NCBI GenBank assembly: GCA_047967505.1
Contig: CM106540.1
Direction: 5' to 3' (one strand)
DNA: 64,000 nucleotides
Source: Dipteris shenzhenensis
Taxonomy: Eukaryota; Polypodiophyta; Polypodiopsida; Gleicheniales
A model generated the notes under the pieces. That model was not told the DNA's origin, did no database searches, and saw only the letters and a list, made by a program, of their open reading frames with translations. Positions 18,927 to 31,400 of this stretch are shown piece by piece (position 1 is the first letter of the stretch; each line of letters opens with the position of its first letter). A program made the position numbers and the translations under genes.

Positions 18927-21900
18927 TCAACTAAGAGCATTTACATCAACTGTTTCATCTTGAGCCAAGTCTAAGGTGCCAAACAAGTTTATCTCCAACT
19001 CTATACTGAGTTGATCTCCTATATGATCATTGTACTCTAGCATCGTACGTTCACCTAAAAGTACTTGATCATCTTCTTCAATAAAGTGTGGTGATTCTTG
19101 ATGATCATTGTCTTCTTCCTCAATATCGTGATCTCCATCTTCCTCCCGTGCGATGTCATTATGCGCATCTTCCACTTGGCTCATATTGTGATCTTCATCT
19201 TCTTCGCTAGATTCATCAGGATCAATTGGATCCGGCATTGGTAGTGGCATCTCCATATCCACATCTCTATCTTCAAAAATTTTCTTACTTCGTGGTGCAA
19301 CTTGGATCACGTACCACCATCTTGGATCAGAAAGATCCGGATGAAAAACCACCTATATTGAAGATGGGTGCCAAATGTCGTCAATTATATATATATAATT
19401 ATGCTCAAGTACATGTATCAATGGATCTTTAAAAACGAAAGCTTCGATTAATTAAATCATTAGTATGCACCTACTCACAGTGCTCGGGAAGAACAAAAGT
19501 ATCACTTTCATTGGTCCAATGTTTGGTGGAGTCTATTGCAAAGAAACCGCTACTATCTTTTCTTACTATTGCATGGGGACCGTTGTAAATAGTTCTAAAC
19601 CATTTTACATCAAGAATGAAAATACTAAATTGCCCGAAATCAACTTCACAGATGTTGCGTATGGTTCCACAATAATCCAACTCTAAGGAGAGAAGATTGG
19701 TATCCGAAGCACTTGCTCGACTATCTTGTGTGAAGTTAGCCATGACTCCACAATTATACGTGACTCTCTTTTAATCGATGCATTCCACACAAAAATGTCG
19801 TCCATATGACCATAATGCACTGTACTTTTTGTACTATAAAAGAGCATCATTAAAACAATGAAGATGCATCTATTTTATAGCGCATATTGCCACAAATAAT
19901 TACTTAATTACATCAAGAGTTAAGAAACTTACATGCACCATACATCCAAATGATAACTCTCGCTCGCGCTCGTTTATTGTCTCTCCATCACGTTCGGCTT
20001 TACGTAGAGCCAGTTGTAGCCAATCAAGTGACATGTGAGTGGGGAGAAGAGCCAGATCCCATGGATATGGTTGCGATCGCCTGTACATTACTCTGAATCT
20101 CGTCCTTGCATTTATTCTTTCTGCTTTGGCCACTTCATATCTCTCAATCCACTTATGCATCTCAGGGCTATTGAGGATACAAAACTTATTGAATTTCTCC
20201 ATTTGCTCTTCGCTCATCTTTCTTTCAATCCCTTTTGCTTGGGGAACCTCGCCAACGATGTGATCATCATCCTTGTTATGCCAAGCTTGCACCATATCGT
20301 GATCCGTGGATGCAAGAAACTCTCTGATATATACTAATGACTCTTGCACAAGCCATCCATCTGCCATGCTTGCTTCTGGTCTTGCTCTTTGTCTTACAAA
20401 TCCCTTTAAAGTTTTCATAAACCGCTCGAGAAAAAACATCCATCGACTATGAACGGTACCTGCAATAGCCACCTCATCAACTATGTGCACAAGCAAGTGG
20501 ACTTGAGTTGTCATAATGCTCGAGGGAAAGTGCTTCTCAAGCAAGCATACGGCTTCAATAGATTCCACCCTAGCCTTCTCGATGCTCGATATGGAGATCT
20601 CTTTTTGAGATATCCACCTATTTCACATGTCCATATTGTAAGATATTTTCATAATCAGTCTACAGATTAATCAGCTTAAATTGAAGAAAATGCAATCAAT
20701 GCGATTTGATAGTAAGCATACCTCACAATACCATAGATCTTGAATATAGCATTTCTAACATCTTCTTGTAAGCACTCTTTTATTGTAATTGGGAGGATGA
20801 ACTATCAAAGCAACAAAGAAGTCATGTCAACAATATAACATAATCATAATTACGCTAACGCATCACGATTATCAGTACACTAATTCTACTTAGAATACCT
20901 GTAAGACTTTGTGCCAATCATGGGACTTGAGCCCACTAAGCTTATTGTCCTTTGAAAATGCTCCTTTCAAGCAACACATGTACCCTATCAGTGTTTGAAA
21001 AGAGGCAATGTCTGCCTTGATCATTGCCTCCTCCCTCGTAGAGAGGATCCACCTCGAGGGGGTCACTCATCATATGTAACCCTATCACGTGAGTTCAACA
21101 GAAGGATAATTTTTATTTCTAAAATTTACAGAAATAAATATACACAAGGGACTATTTAAATTAGTTTTGGGAAAAATTTACAGATTTGTATAGAAAAGGG
21201 GTACATTTTATTAATGAAAATTTTACAGATAAGGGATTTTAGAAATAGGCCTTGCACGCACGTGGTATAGAGGGTTTATACATAGTGACCCCCCTGAGGG
21301 ATCCACGTTGCTTTCGAGAGGACAACTTTTCCTGAAGCATGCACTTGGGGCCACAAACGAGACATCCTATTCATAGAATGCAAGTCTTCTCGCACTCCTC
21401 TTCAGTCTTTGGAACCAACCAAGTGTGCCCAAATAGTAGCCCCCACATTCTTGAAGATATGCATGGGATCCAAGAGATGATTGATTTGTAACTGACCCCA
21501 ATAAGGAAGCTCATGAAAGATCGATAGCCTCTTCATACCAGGAGGAGGTTCCTCTCCATTCACCCTCCAAGCTTGAATCCAGTCACTTGCCTTTAAATAT
21601 GATGGTGGTGGATCAAGCTGACCTCCACGTGCGAGATGGCCGAGCTGAAGGTATCGAGCATGACCTTCATAAACATTTTTCCTCATATGTTTGGAGTAGC
21701 ATGCAAGCGATTTCAAACCCGGTCCACAAACAGGACAAGCATGGTACCCACTTGTAACAAGTCATGCACGTGTGCATGAATGTATTAGTATAAGACATGC
21801 GTGTGAAAGAGAGTCATAAAAGCATAATCCCTCATTATACATGTAGAGATAAAACCACGTACCTGCACACTCTCCATATCCTGGGTAGTCATGCATGGTC

Positions 21901-22000
21901 CACATCAAGATACCCCTGACCAAAATATCATTGGTATGTCTAGGAGCTCTGGAAATATCAAATACCTACACTCCTCTCCATAATATCTGTAACTCCTCTA
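18927..22000 (-). pseudogene. TNP2-type CACTA transposase (interrupted)
   Basis: Blocks on the - strand in protein order: VRGILMWTMHDYPGYGECAG (about 21,860-21,930), ACPVCGPG (about 21,725), YSKHMRKNVYEGHARYL and INHLLDPMHIFKNV (21,402-21,716). After a gap filled by a MITE come a helical stretch at 20,900-21,050 and the conserved domain after TNP2 (HLLVHIVDEVAIAGTVHSRW, FLERFMKTLKGFVRQRARPE; 20,000-20,568). The next domain (DFGQFSIFILDVKWFRT; 19,471-19,743) and an acidic C-terminus ending at 18,927 follow. Introns probably separate several blocks. The MITE at 21,053-21,298 and stops between blocks make it non-functional. The N-terminal part was not identified with confidence. Confidence 0.82.
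21053..21298 (-). mobile_element. MITE copy 1 (246 bp) with 8-bp TSD, inside TNP2
   Basis: The element begins CTCGAGGGGGTCACT and ends AGTGACCCCCCTGAG. It is flanked on both sides by GGATCCAC (21,045-21,052 and 21,299-21,306). The terminal inverted repeats extend imperfectly for about 50 bp and the interior is AT-rich with no ORF. An 8-bp duplication is typical of hAT-superfamily insertion. Orientation is opposite to copies 2 and 3. It splits the transposase coding sequence. Confidence 0.92.
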
Positions 22001-23061
22001 TCAAAGGTGCCATGTACACGTCCATATTTTTTGCCTTGTACTTTCCTGGCACAAGTAGTGCAAGCATGAGGTGTCCCTTTTTTATTGTTAGCCATGGTGG
22101 GATATTGTAATTCACCACGAACACCTATTTCATTAATTTTGGACTTTTTCTTTTGTTTTTGGATGAAGCCCAAAAATCCTTCCCAAATGAAAAGTTTACT
22201 TTGTGAAAATATCCTTCCCAAATCAAAATTTTACTTTCTGAAAATATTCTTCCCAAATCAAAAGTTCACTTTGTGGCACTATCATATTCAAATAAAAATC
22301 TGGTTTTTTCAATCTATACTTTTGCACCATGCAAGAATTTGAAATAATCCTATTTTAGAAATTCTAGCTATACCTGAGTTATTTGTTAATTTAATTATTT
22401 TCAATATTTTTCCTTGACGTGATAAATTTATAAATCCATGAAAGGAGACTTAAATATTTCATGTAAATAACATTGTCACTCGCAATATACACAAAATTTT
22501 TAAAACTTTTAATAAATAGAAAAAAGACATGATGCCATAAGACCCAAGTTTTGTATTGAACCAAAGAATTATAATAGCAATTATAGCTATCATTTTATGT
22601 TTACATTGAGAGATGTTGCTCTCAGTTGGAGTCCTTGTATAAAATGATATAGATTGAACATATGTTTACAATTTAAATTGTTGCTCTTAAAGAGCCTCAA
22701 TTCGTGCCATCTGCATAATTTGACTCCCCATTGTCTTATTGCTCAATGTCACGACAGTCCCTTGCCAGGTGCCATCTGCATTAACTCCCACTTGTCTTGC
22801 CAAGCCTTGCCCCTTGGGTGCATTGACTCCCCATTGTCTTATTGCTTAATGTGATAGTCCCTTGCTCGTCCCTTGCCAGGTGCCATATCATCTGCATTAA
22901 CTCTCTATTGTGTTGCCAAGCCTTGACCCTTGGGTGACATCCAATGCATATTTTGACTCTCATTTCACATAGGAGGTGATGACTCTGATTATAATTGTCA
23001 ATTGGCTTCTTGCCTAGTACCCAAATAAAATCCTTCAATGGTCTTCAATATAAAGCTTTAA
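22001..23061. repeat. Intergenic region with two sets of tandem repeats
   Basis: A ~35-bp unit (CTTCCCAAATCAAAAGTTTAC type) occurs about three times at 22,176-22,275. A ~103-bp unit starting TGACTCCCCATTGTCTTATT is duplicated at 22,721 and 22,824, and includes CAGGTGCCATCTGCATTAAC and CCAAGCCTTG pieces. A - strand frame at 21,958-22,221 with two CxxC-like pairs (HACTTCARK) may be a TNP2 upstream exon, but I cannot support it. The rest is AT-rich. Confidence 0.6.
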
Positions 23062-26000
23062 TCATGGACATTCTTCATTTGCGCTGTCTCCTTCTACTTC
23101 CTCCATGGCGAGCATCCTTAAAAATTCGTGTATATGCAAAATACTTTGCTGTGGTATTTTTATTTTTCCTTCTACCTCATATCCCATGTGCTTCTTTGAT
23201 TTCTTTGCCCTTGAATGCCAAGACACTATGATTGTCTCCGTTGAAACTTGTGAGACCACTTCATCATTTGGGACCCACTCCTTCATTATACAATTAGTAT
23301 ACAATGTGTTGTTATCCATATTCTCCTTTCTGCCCTTTGGCTCATACCATACCGCTATAAATGTTGTAGCTCTCCCTTGGTCATCTCTTTGCTCATCAAC
23401 TACTTTTGCAACCCAAAACTTCACATTCTCATATTCATCATCTGATGGCCGAACCACAACAAAAGAGCAACAAAACAATCGACCTCTATATCTACTTGTT
23501 GCATAAACTCTATCTTCTTCAGTCCACAATATGGACGTGGGAGTAATGATACGAATTCATTTTCAAAGACTGGAGCTGGGTGCAAATCGTTATGAACATT
23601 TGGCCAAAACATATTGCATTCTTCCTTGACATCCTTTGAGCCTCGCATTCTCTCAAGGTCCTTTATTAAATTTCGTGTCTTGTTAATTACAGTGGTAGTG
23701 TGTTCTCTCCAAGTAGGCTTCGAATCAGGATATCTCCGGAGCATTTCCTCTTTGTATGTAGTAAACGCTTTTAATCCTTCTATTTCACAGTTAGACCTCT
23801 CATTGAATTCTTGTATAGGAGACCATGTTGGATACCTTTCCCTGCTGGGAATTGAAGTTAAGAGACTATAAGGTTCTTCAGGTTTCCATTTTGTATCATG
23901 AGAATACTATTGCCATTGCATTACAGGTTTTTCATCTTTTTAAAAAAAATGAAAGTAGTGTGGATTGGTATGACCTGTCAATGCATCACCACCCATTTGT
24001 ATGAAAGGTAGAATGAAGCTCTTCCAATCATACATTCTTTTGAGCCTCTCACATACTGCACTTTCCTTATGACCACCAACTTGCCTGCCACATCTTCTTA
24101 CCAAGTCATCTATTGTCTCCACATCCTTGCATTTAAGCTCTCTTGAGACTGTGCTAAAAACCTGATCGATATCCTCATGTGTATGCCCAACATACAAAAA
24201 TCCATATTCGCCTCATTGAAGATTAGATGAGCAACTAGCATGGAGCAGAATGCAAACATGAGTACATTCTTATTTTCTTGCCAGCAATTATCAGCTTGTA
24301 TTCTCAAAGTCAGTGGTAGGCGACCTTTTTTTGCATGTACATTGCGAATTGCCTTCATAATAGATGTTACAACTTGATTGCTATCATGTAGATGCAAGGA
24401 ATCAATCCATATATCTACAAAGAACTTAATTCCATGCACTAACACTCCACATAGATGTGTCTTTAGAAAGTGCTTTCCTTGTAATTTAGGTGGAGTGGCA
24501 ATAAAACAAGGCAATGTTGTTGTATTCTGATCCATGCCATCTACAATAAGGCACATGTAGTCATCAGGATGCGAAATAGCTTGCTCCTTCCAAAATGCAT
24601 ATTTTTGTCTGGAATGTCGAATAAGGTCATGATGAGATTTTTGATTTTTTTTGTATAATTCCCTTTGATTTGGCCGAGGTTTTACCTTTTGTCTTGAACT
24701 TAGCCTTTTATTGCCATTTTGAAGAAAGCAAGAGAGACTTGTGAGAAGTTATTCATTTCTTTTGCTTCCTCTTCTTTGCCACACGTGTCCTCTACATTCC
24801 CTGATGTCTGCAAGATCAATGAAGCGCATACAGCTTCGCTTGCAACATAGATATCCCAATGCATTTAACATGTTCTCCTCCTTCATTACTCTCTTCCTCT
24901 TTGGTTGCTTTTGTGGATCTTCCTGGATTCGCTTTCTCTTCATGCATATGTATGACCGTTTTCGTTCCTCGTGCACGTTGTTATCTGTATTTCTGCACTT
25001 CTTCTCCTCACATTTTTTTGTAACCAAGCATCTATGATTGGTCGTTGCATCCTTGGCCATATCACAATCAAAGTTAAATATTGAATAATCCTCTGTTGAT
25101 CTCATCCTCGTTTTTAACATACTCTTAGGACCATTCAATGAATTCAATATTCTACGAGAGTATTGAGAACCTTGAAACTCTTCCACTCCTGAGAGAACAT
25201 CGCTCATTGGGACATCTTGCATGGCTTTCACAAATCCACAAGCTTGATTGACACCAGGTTTGTTAATATGCATGAACTCATCCACACTTGACAAGACATC
25301 GCTATTGAAATCATCCACACTTGACAAGACATCGCTATTGAAACCTTTGCCGTTCTCACTGTGCAAGAATTCATCCACCCCAGATAAGGCTTCGCTTCTA
25401 AAATCATTTTGTTTCTCGGAACCAATGAACTCATCCACTCCAGATAAGATGTCACTTCTATAATTTAGTACATTGAAGTCATCCACATTTGAAGCGATAG
25501 AGCCTGGCACATGGGCACGCTTTTTAGGTCCTTTGATATTGTAGTATACCTTGTCTTTATCATTGAAAACCACGTGCCTCTTTCTCATGTTTAAAAATTG
25601 CATGCTCCATCTCATATTCTTGCCTACCTCATAGTAGGGATCACATAAGGATGTTATGTTATCAACCATACCATCATCAGTGACTTTTAGAATCCTCATC
25701 TATGCAAATGACCATTGCTCCACTTGTTCAAATCCCAATACTTCACCTTCTTCTACAGTCTTATTTGCAAATGATCTCATTTGTAAAATGTCCCCTATAG
25801 TAAAATCCAAGGTGGTGCACTTTGTAAATTCTTGATAATGTCTGTTGCATAGGTCTCATCTTTGTCCCATGCTATAAATGATTTGTTGGATGTATTGTAG
25901 GGCATAACATCTCCAAGTGTTTCCATATCTCCACATTTATACTTTAGCTCAACATGTGTGCTAAGAATCTTTGATACAGTAACTGCCACCTTATCTTCGC

Positions 26001-26142
26001 CAAGTCTTCGAAAGTGGCAAACTGAATTGGGATCACTATCATGGATTGTAGCAAATGCAACTACTTCTCTTTTGCTACATAAAATCGCATCCATCCCTAG
26101 AACAAAATCTATAGCCATCTCCTTTGTGAGAGTCCTTTGCAA
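23062..26142 (-). pseudogene. GHTHEDID-motif gene (DUF7869-like), decayed
   Basis: On the - strand, in order: an N-terminal block (26,142-25,795), a frameshift near 25,840, a TAG at 25,700-25,702, and a 316-codon frame to 24,749. Then follows the conserved core: CLIVDGMDQNTTTLPCF, IQADNCWQENKNVLMFAF and, after a one-base frameshift in a T-run near 24,190, YVGHTHEDIDQVFSTVSREL. A C-terminal block (23,529-23,062) contains FWVAKVV and FIAVWYEP, resembling a BAH-type module. The 316-codon part has about five ~20-residue repeats of a (S)DVLSGVDEF motif, then a Lys/Arg-rich nuclear-type segment and a Cys-rich patch (KKCEEKKC, CCKRSC). Conserved acidic residues in the core recall RNase H-like transposases, but no activity is established. 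The family name is from memory. Confidence 0.6.
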
Positions 26143-28429
26143 GCAAGCTGGAGTAGCAATTACATATTAAATATTAGTCTCTTTTTAATAATCTACTCAT
26201 TTATTATAAATTTTAATTAGTACTTAATTTATTGGTGGGAGAACTTATCCGATCAAGTACTCATCAGATGAACATGACACTTTGCATGCAACTCAATAAC
26301 ACCTACGTTGAGGTGCGTGCAAAGTATTGTGCCCATCGTCTATGCTTTGCATGGTATATCACGCATTAAACACCATTTGTGCCTCAGTGTCATGCACAAA
26401 CATAGCATGGTCGATCATGCATTATACACCATTTTCCCCCTAATGATATGCACATCCGTAAAAAAATACGCCCTTAGATGTGTTATCTGACCAAGTACTT
26501 ATTGGATGGGTGTGCCTCTTTGAAAACAAGTCAATACCACCGAGGTTGAGGCATAGGAAAAGTATTTTGCCCATCGGATATGCTTTGCATGGTCGTTCGA
26601 GCATTAAATACCATTTTTGCCTTAGTGTCATGCACATCCGGAAAAAAACACGCTTCTAGATATGTTATCTGATCAAGTACTTATGGGATGAGCATGCCAC
26701 TTTGCATGTAAGTCAATTCCACCTAGTTTAAATTGTTTGAAAAGTATTGTACCCATCGGATATGCTTTGCATTGTCGATCAAGCATAAAACACCGTTTCT
26801 GCCTTAGTCTCATGCACAACCATAAAAAAACACGGTCCTAGGTGTGTTATTCAAACAAGTACTTTTCAGATGGGGGCTTTGCTTTGCATGCAAGTCCGTT
26901 TCAACTAGGTTGAGGTGCGTGCAAAGTATTGTAACCATCAGATATGCTTTGCATGGTCGATCACGCATTATACACCGTTTTTCCCTAGTGATATGCACAT
27001 CCATAAAAAAACACGCCCTTAGGTATGTCATCCAACCAAGTACTTATCTGATGGGTGTGCCTCTTTGAGAACATGTCAATACCACCTAGGTTGAGGCATA
27101 GGAAAAGTATTCTGCCCATCAGATATCCTTTGCATTGTCGATCAAGCATTAAATACCATTTTTGCTCTAGTGTCATGCACATCCGTAAAAAACACGCTGC
27201 TACGTATGTTATCCGATCAAGTACTTATGGGATGGGCGTGCCACTTTGCAGGTAAGTGAAATCCACCTAGTTGAAGGTGTGTGCAAAGTAATATGCCCAT
27301 CGAATATGCTTTGCATTGCCGATCAAGCATAAAACACCGTTTTTGCCTTAGTGTCATGCACATCCATAAAAAAACACGTTGCTAGGTATGTTATTCGATC
27401 AAGTACTTATGGGATGGGCGCTCCACTTTGCATGTAAGTTTAATTCAACTAGGTTGAGGTGCGTGCAAAGTATTGTTACCATTAGATATGCTTTGCATGG
27501 TCGATCACGCATTATCCACCGTTTTTCCCGTAGTGATATGCACATCCGCAAAAAAACACGCCCTTAGGTATGTTATCTGACCAAGTACTTATCGGATGGA
27601 TGTACCTCTTTAAGAACATTTCAATACCACCTAGGTTGAGGCGTAGGAAAATTATTGTGCCCATCGGATATCCTTTGCATGGTCGATCGAGCATTAAAAT
27701 TTTTGCTCTAGGGTCATGCACATCCGTAAAAAAACACACTGATAGGTATGTTATCCGATCAAGTACTTATGGTATGGGCATGCCACTTTCACTCTAAGTA
27801 AATTCCACCTAGTTGAAGGTGTGTGCAAAGTATTGCGCCCATCGGATATGCTTTGCATTGTCGATCAAGCATAAAACTCCGTTTTTGCCTTAGTGTCATC
27901 CACAACCATAAAAAAACACGTCCTGGGGGTGTTATTCAAACAAGTACTTCTCAGATGGGGGCTCCACTTCACACACAAGTCAATTTCAACTAGGTTGAGG
28001 TTCGTGCAAAGTATTATCACCATCGGATATGCTTTGCATGGCCAATCACACATTATACACCATTTTTCCTATAGTGATGCACTTTTGCAAAAAAACACGC
28101 CCTTAGGTATGTTATCTAACCAAGTAATTATCGGATGGGTGTGCCTGTTTGAGAACATTTCAATACCACCTAGGCTGATGCATAGGAAAAGTATTGTTCC
28201 CATCAGATATGCTTTGCATGGTCGATCGAGCATTAAATACCATTTTTGCCTTGGTGTCTTGCACATCCGAAAAAAACATGCTGCTAGGTGTGTTATCCGA
28301 TCAAGTACTTATGCAATGAGCATGCCACTTTCCATGTAAGTCAATTCCACCTAGTTTTAGGCATGTGCAAAGTATTGTGTCCATCGGATATGCTTTGCAT
28401 TGTTGATCAAGCATAAAACACTATTTTTG

Positions 28430-31400
28430 CCTTAGTGTCATGCACAACCATAAGAAAACACGGTCCTAGGTGTGTTATTCAAACAAGTACTTATCGGATG
28501 GGGGCTCCACATTGCACACAAGTGCGTTTCAACTAGATTGAGGTGCGTTCAAAGTATTCTCACAATCGGATATGCTTTGCATGGTCGATCACGCATTATA
28601 CAACGTTTCTCGTGTAGTGATATGCACATCCACAAAAAGACACGCCCTTAGGTATGTTATCTGACCAAGTACTTATCGGATGGGTGTGCCTCTTTGAGAA
28701 CATTTCAATACCACCTAGGTTAAGGTGTAGGAAAAGTATTGTGCCCATCGGCGGATATGCTTTTCATGGTCGATCGAGCATTAATTACCATTTTTGCCTT
28801 AGTGTCATGCACATCCGTAAAAAAAACACGCTGCTAGGTGTGTTATCCGATCAAGTAATTATGCAATGGGAATGCCACTTTGCATGTAGGTCAATTCCAC
28901 CTATTTGAAGGTGTGTGAAAAGTATTGTGCCCATCAAATATGCTTTGCATTCTCGATCAAGCATAAAACACCGTTTTTTCCTTAGTGTCATGCACAATCA
29001 TAAAAAAACATGGTCCTAGGTGTGTTATTCAAACAAGTACTTATCGGATGGGGGCTCCACTTTGCACGCAAGTCCGTTTAAACTAGGTTGAGGTGCGTGC
29101 AAAGTATTGTCACCATCGGATATGCTTTGCATGGTCAATCACACATTATACAACGTTTTTCCGATAGTGATATGCACATCTGTAAAAAAACACACCCTTA
29201 GGTATGTTATCTGACCAAGTACTTATCGGATGGGTGTGCCTCTTTGAGAACATTTCAATACCACCTAAGTTAAGGCATAGGAAAAGCATTGTGGCCATCG
29301 GATATGCTTTTCATGGTCGATCGAGCATTAAATACCATTTTTGCCTTAGTGTCATGCACATTCGTAAAAAAACACGGTGCTAGGTGTGTTATCCACTCAA
29401 GTACTTATGCTATGGGAATGCCACTTTGCATGTAAGTCAATTCCACATAGTTGAAGGTGTGTGCAAAGTATTGTGCCCATCGGATATGCTTTGCATTCTC
29501 GATCAAGCATAAAACCACGTTTTTGCCTTAGTGTCATGCACAACTGTAAAAAAACACGGTCCTAGGTGTGTTATTCAAACAAGTACTTATCCGATGAGGG
29601 CTCCACTTTGTACACAACTCCTTTTAAACTAGTTTGAGGTGCTTGCAAAGTATTTTCACCATCGGATATGCTTTGTATGGTCGATCATGCATTATACAAC
29701 GTTTTTCCGGTAGTGATATGCACATCCGCAAAAAAACACGCCCTTAGGTATGTCATCTGGCCATGTACTTATCGAATGGGTGTGCCTCTTTGAGAACACT
29801 TCAATACCACCTAGGTTAAGGCATAGGAAAATTATTGTGCCCATCGGATATCCTTTGCATGGTCGATCGAGCATTAAATACCATTTTTTCCTTAGTGTCA
29901 TGCACATCCGTAAAAAAACACGCTGCTAAGTGTGTTATCCGATCAAGTACTTATGCGATGGGAATGCCACTTTGCATGTAAGTCAATTCCACCTACTTGA
30001 AGGTGTGTGCAAAGTATTGTGGCCATCGGATATTCTTGGCATTGTCGATCAGGCATAAAACACCATTTTTGCCTTAGTGTCATGCACAACCATAAAAAAA
30101 CACGTCCTACGTGTGTTATTCAAACAGGTCCTTATCAGATGGGTGCTCCACTTTGCACGCAAGTCCCTTTCAACTAGGTTGAAGTCGTTAAAAGTATTGT
30201 CACCATCGGATATGCTTTGCATGGTCAATCACGCATTATACAACATTTTTCCGGTAGTGATATGCACATCCGTAAAAAAACACACCCTTAGGTATGTTAT
30301 CTGACCAAGTACTTATCGGATGGGTGTGCCTCTTTGAGAACATTTCAATACCACCTACGTTAAGGCATAGGAAAAGTATTGTGCCCATCGGATATGCTTT
30401 GCATGGTCGGTCGAGCATTAAATACCATTTTTGCCTTAGTGTCATGCACATCCGTAAAAAAACACGCTTCTAGGTGTGTTCTCCGATCAAGTACTTATCT
30501 GATGGGAATGCCACTTTGCATGTAAGTCAATTCCACCTAGTTGAAGGTGTGTGAAAATTATTGTGCCCATCGGATATACTTTGCATTGTCGATCAAGCAT
30601 AAAACATCGTTTTTGCCTTAGTGTCATGCACAACCATAAAAAAACACGGTACTAGGTGTGTTATTCAAACAAGTACTTATCGGATGGGGGCTCCACTTTT
30701 CACACAAGTCTGTTTCATCTATGTTGAGGTTCATGCAAAGTATTGTCACCATCGAATATCCACAGTTTTTTCGGTAGTGATATGCACATCCGCAAAAAAA
30801 CATGCCCTTAGGTATGTTATCTGACCATGTACTTATCGGATGGGTGTGCCTCTTTGAGAACATTTCAATACCACCTAGGTTAAGGCGTAGGAAAAGTATT
30901 GCGCCCATCGGATTTCCTTTGCATGGTTGATCGAGCATTAAATACCATTTTTGCCTTAGTGTCATGCATATCCGTAAAAAAACACGCTGCTAGGTGTGTT
31001 ATCCAATCAAGTACTTATGCGATGGGAATGCCACTTTGCATGTAAGTCGATTCCACCTACTTGAAGGTGTGTGCAAAGTATTGTGGCCATTGGATATTCT
31101 TGGCATTGTTGATCAGGCATAAAACACCATTTTTGCCTTAGTGTCATGCACAACCATAAAAAAACACGTCCTACGTGTGTTATTCAAACAAGTACTTATC
31201 AGATGGGGGCTCCACTTTGCACGCAAGTCTCTTTCAACTTTTCATGCACATCCATAAAAAAACACGCTGCTAGGTGTGTTATCCGATCAATTACTTATGC
31301 GATGGGAATGCCACTTTGCATGTAAGTCAAATCCACCTACTTGAAGGTGTGTGCAAAGTTTTGTGCTTATCGGATATGCTTTGCATTGTCAATCAAGCAT

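Larger units (their letters stand above)
18543..22000 (-). mobile_element. CACTA (En/Spm) DNA transposon, one end visible
   Basis: The left terminus starts CACTACTACA at 18,543, the hallmark CACTA end. It is followed by subterminal palindromes and by a TNP2-type transposase on the - strand. The opposite end (TGTAGTAGTG on this strand) was not found, so the right boundary given is only the limit of recognisable transposase. The element is also interrupted by a MITE at 21,053-21,298. Coding lesions make it non-autonomous today. Confidence 0.8.

Noticed and set aside
18543-26142. A single CACTA element spanning both TNP2 and the GHTHEDID gene
   Set aside because: No right CACTA terminus was found past 26 kb. 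The second gene is not a known CACTA component, and intergenic tandem repeats separate the two.
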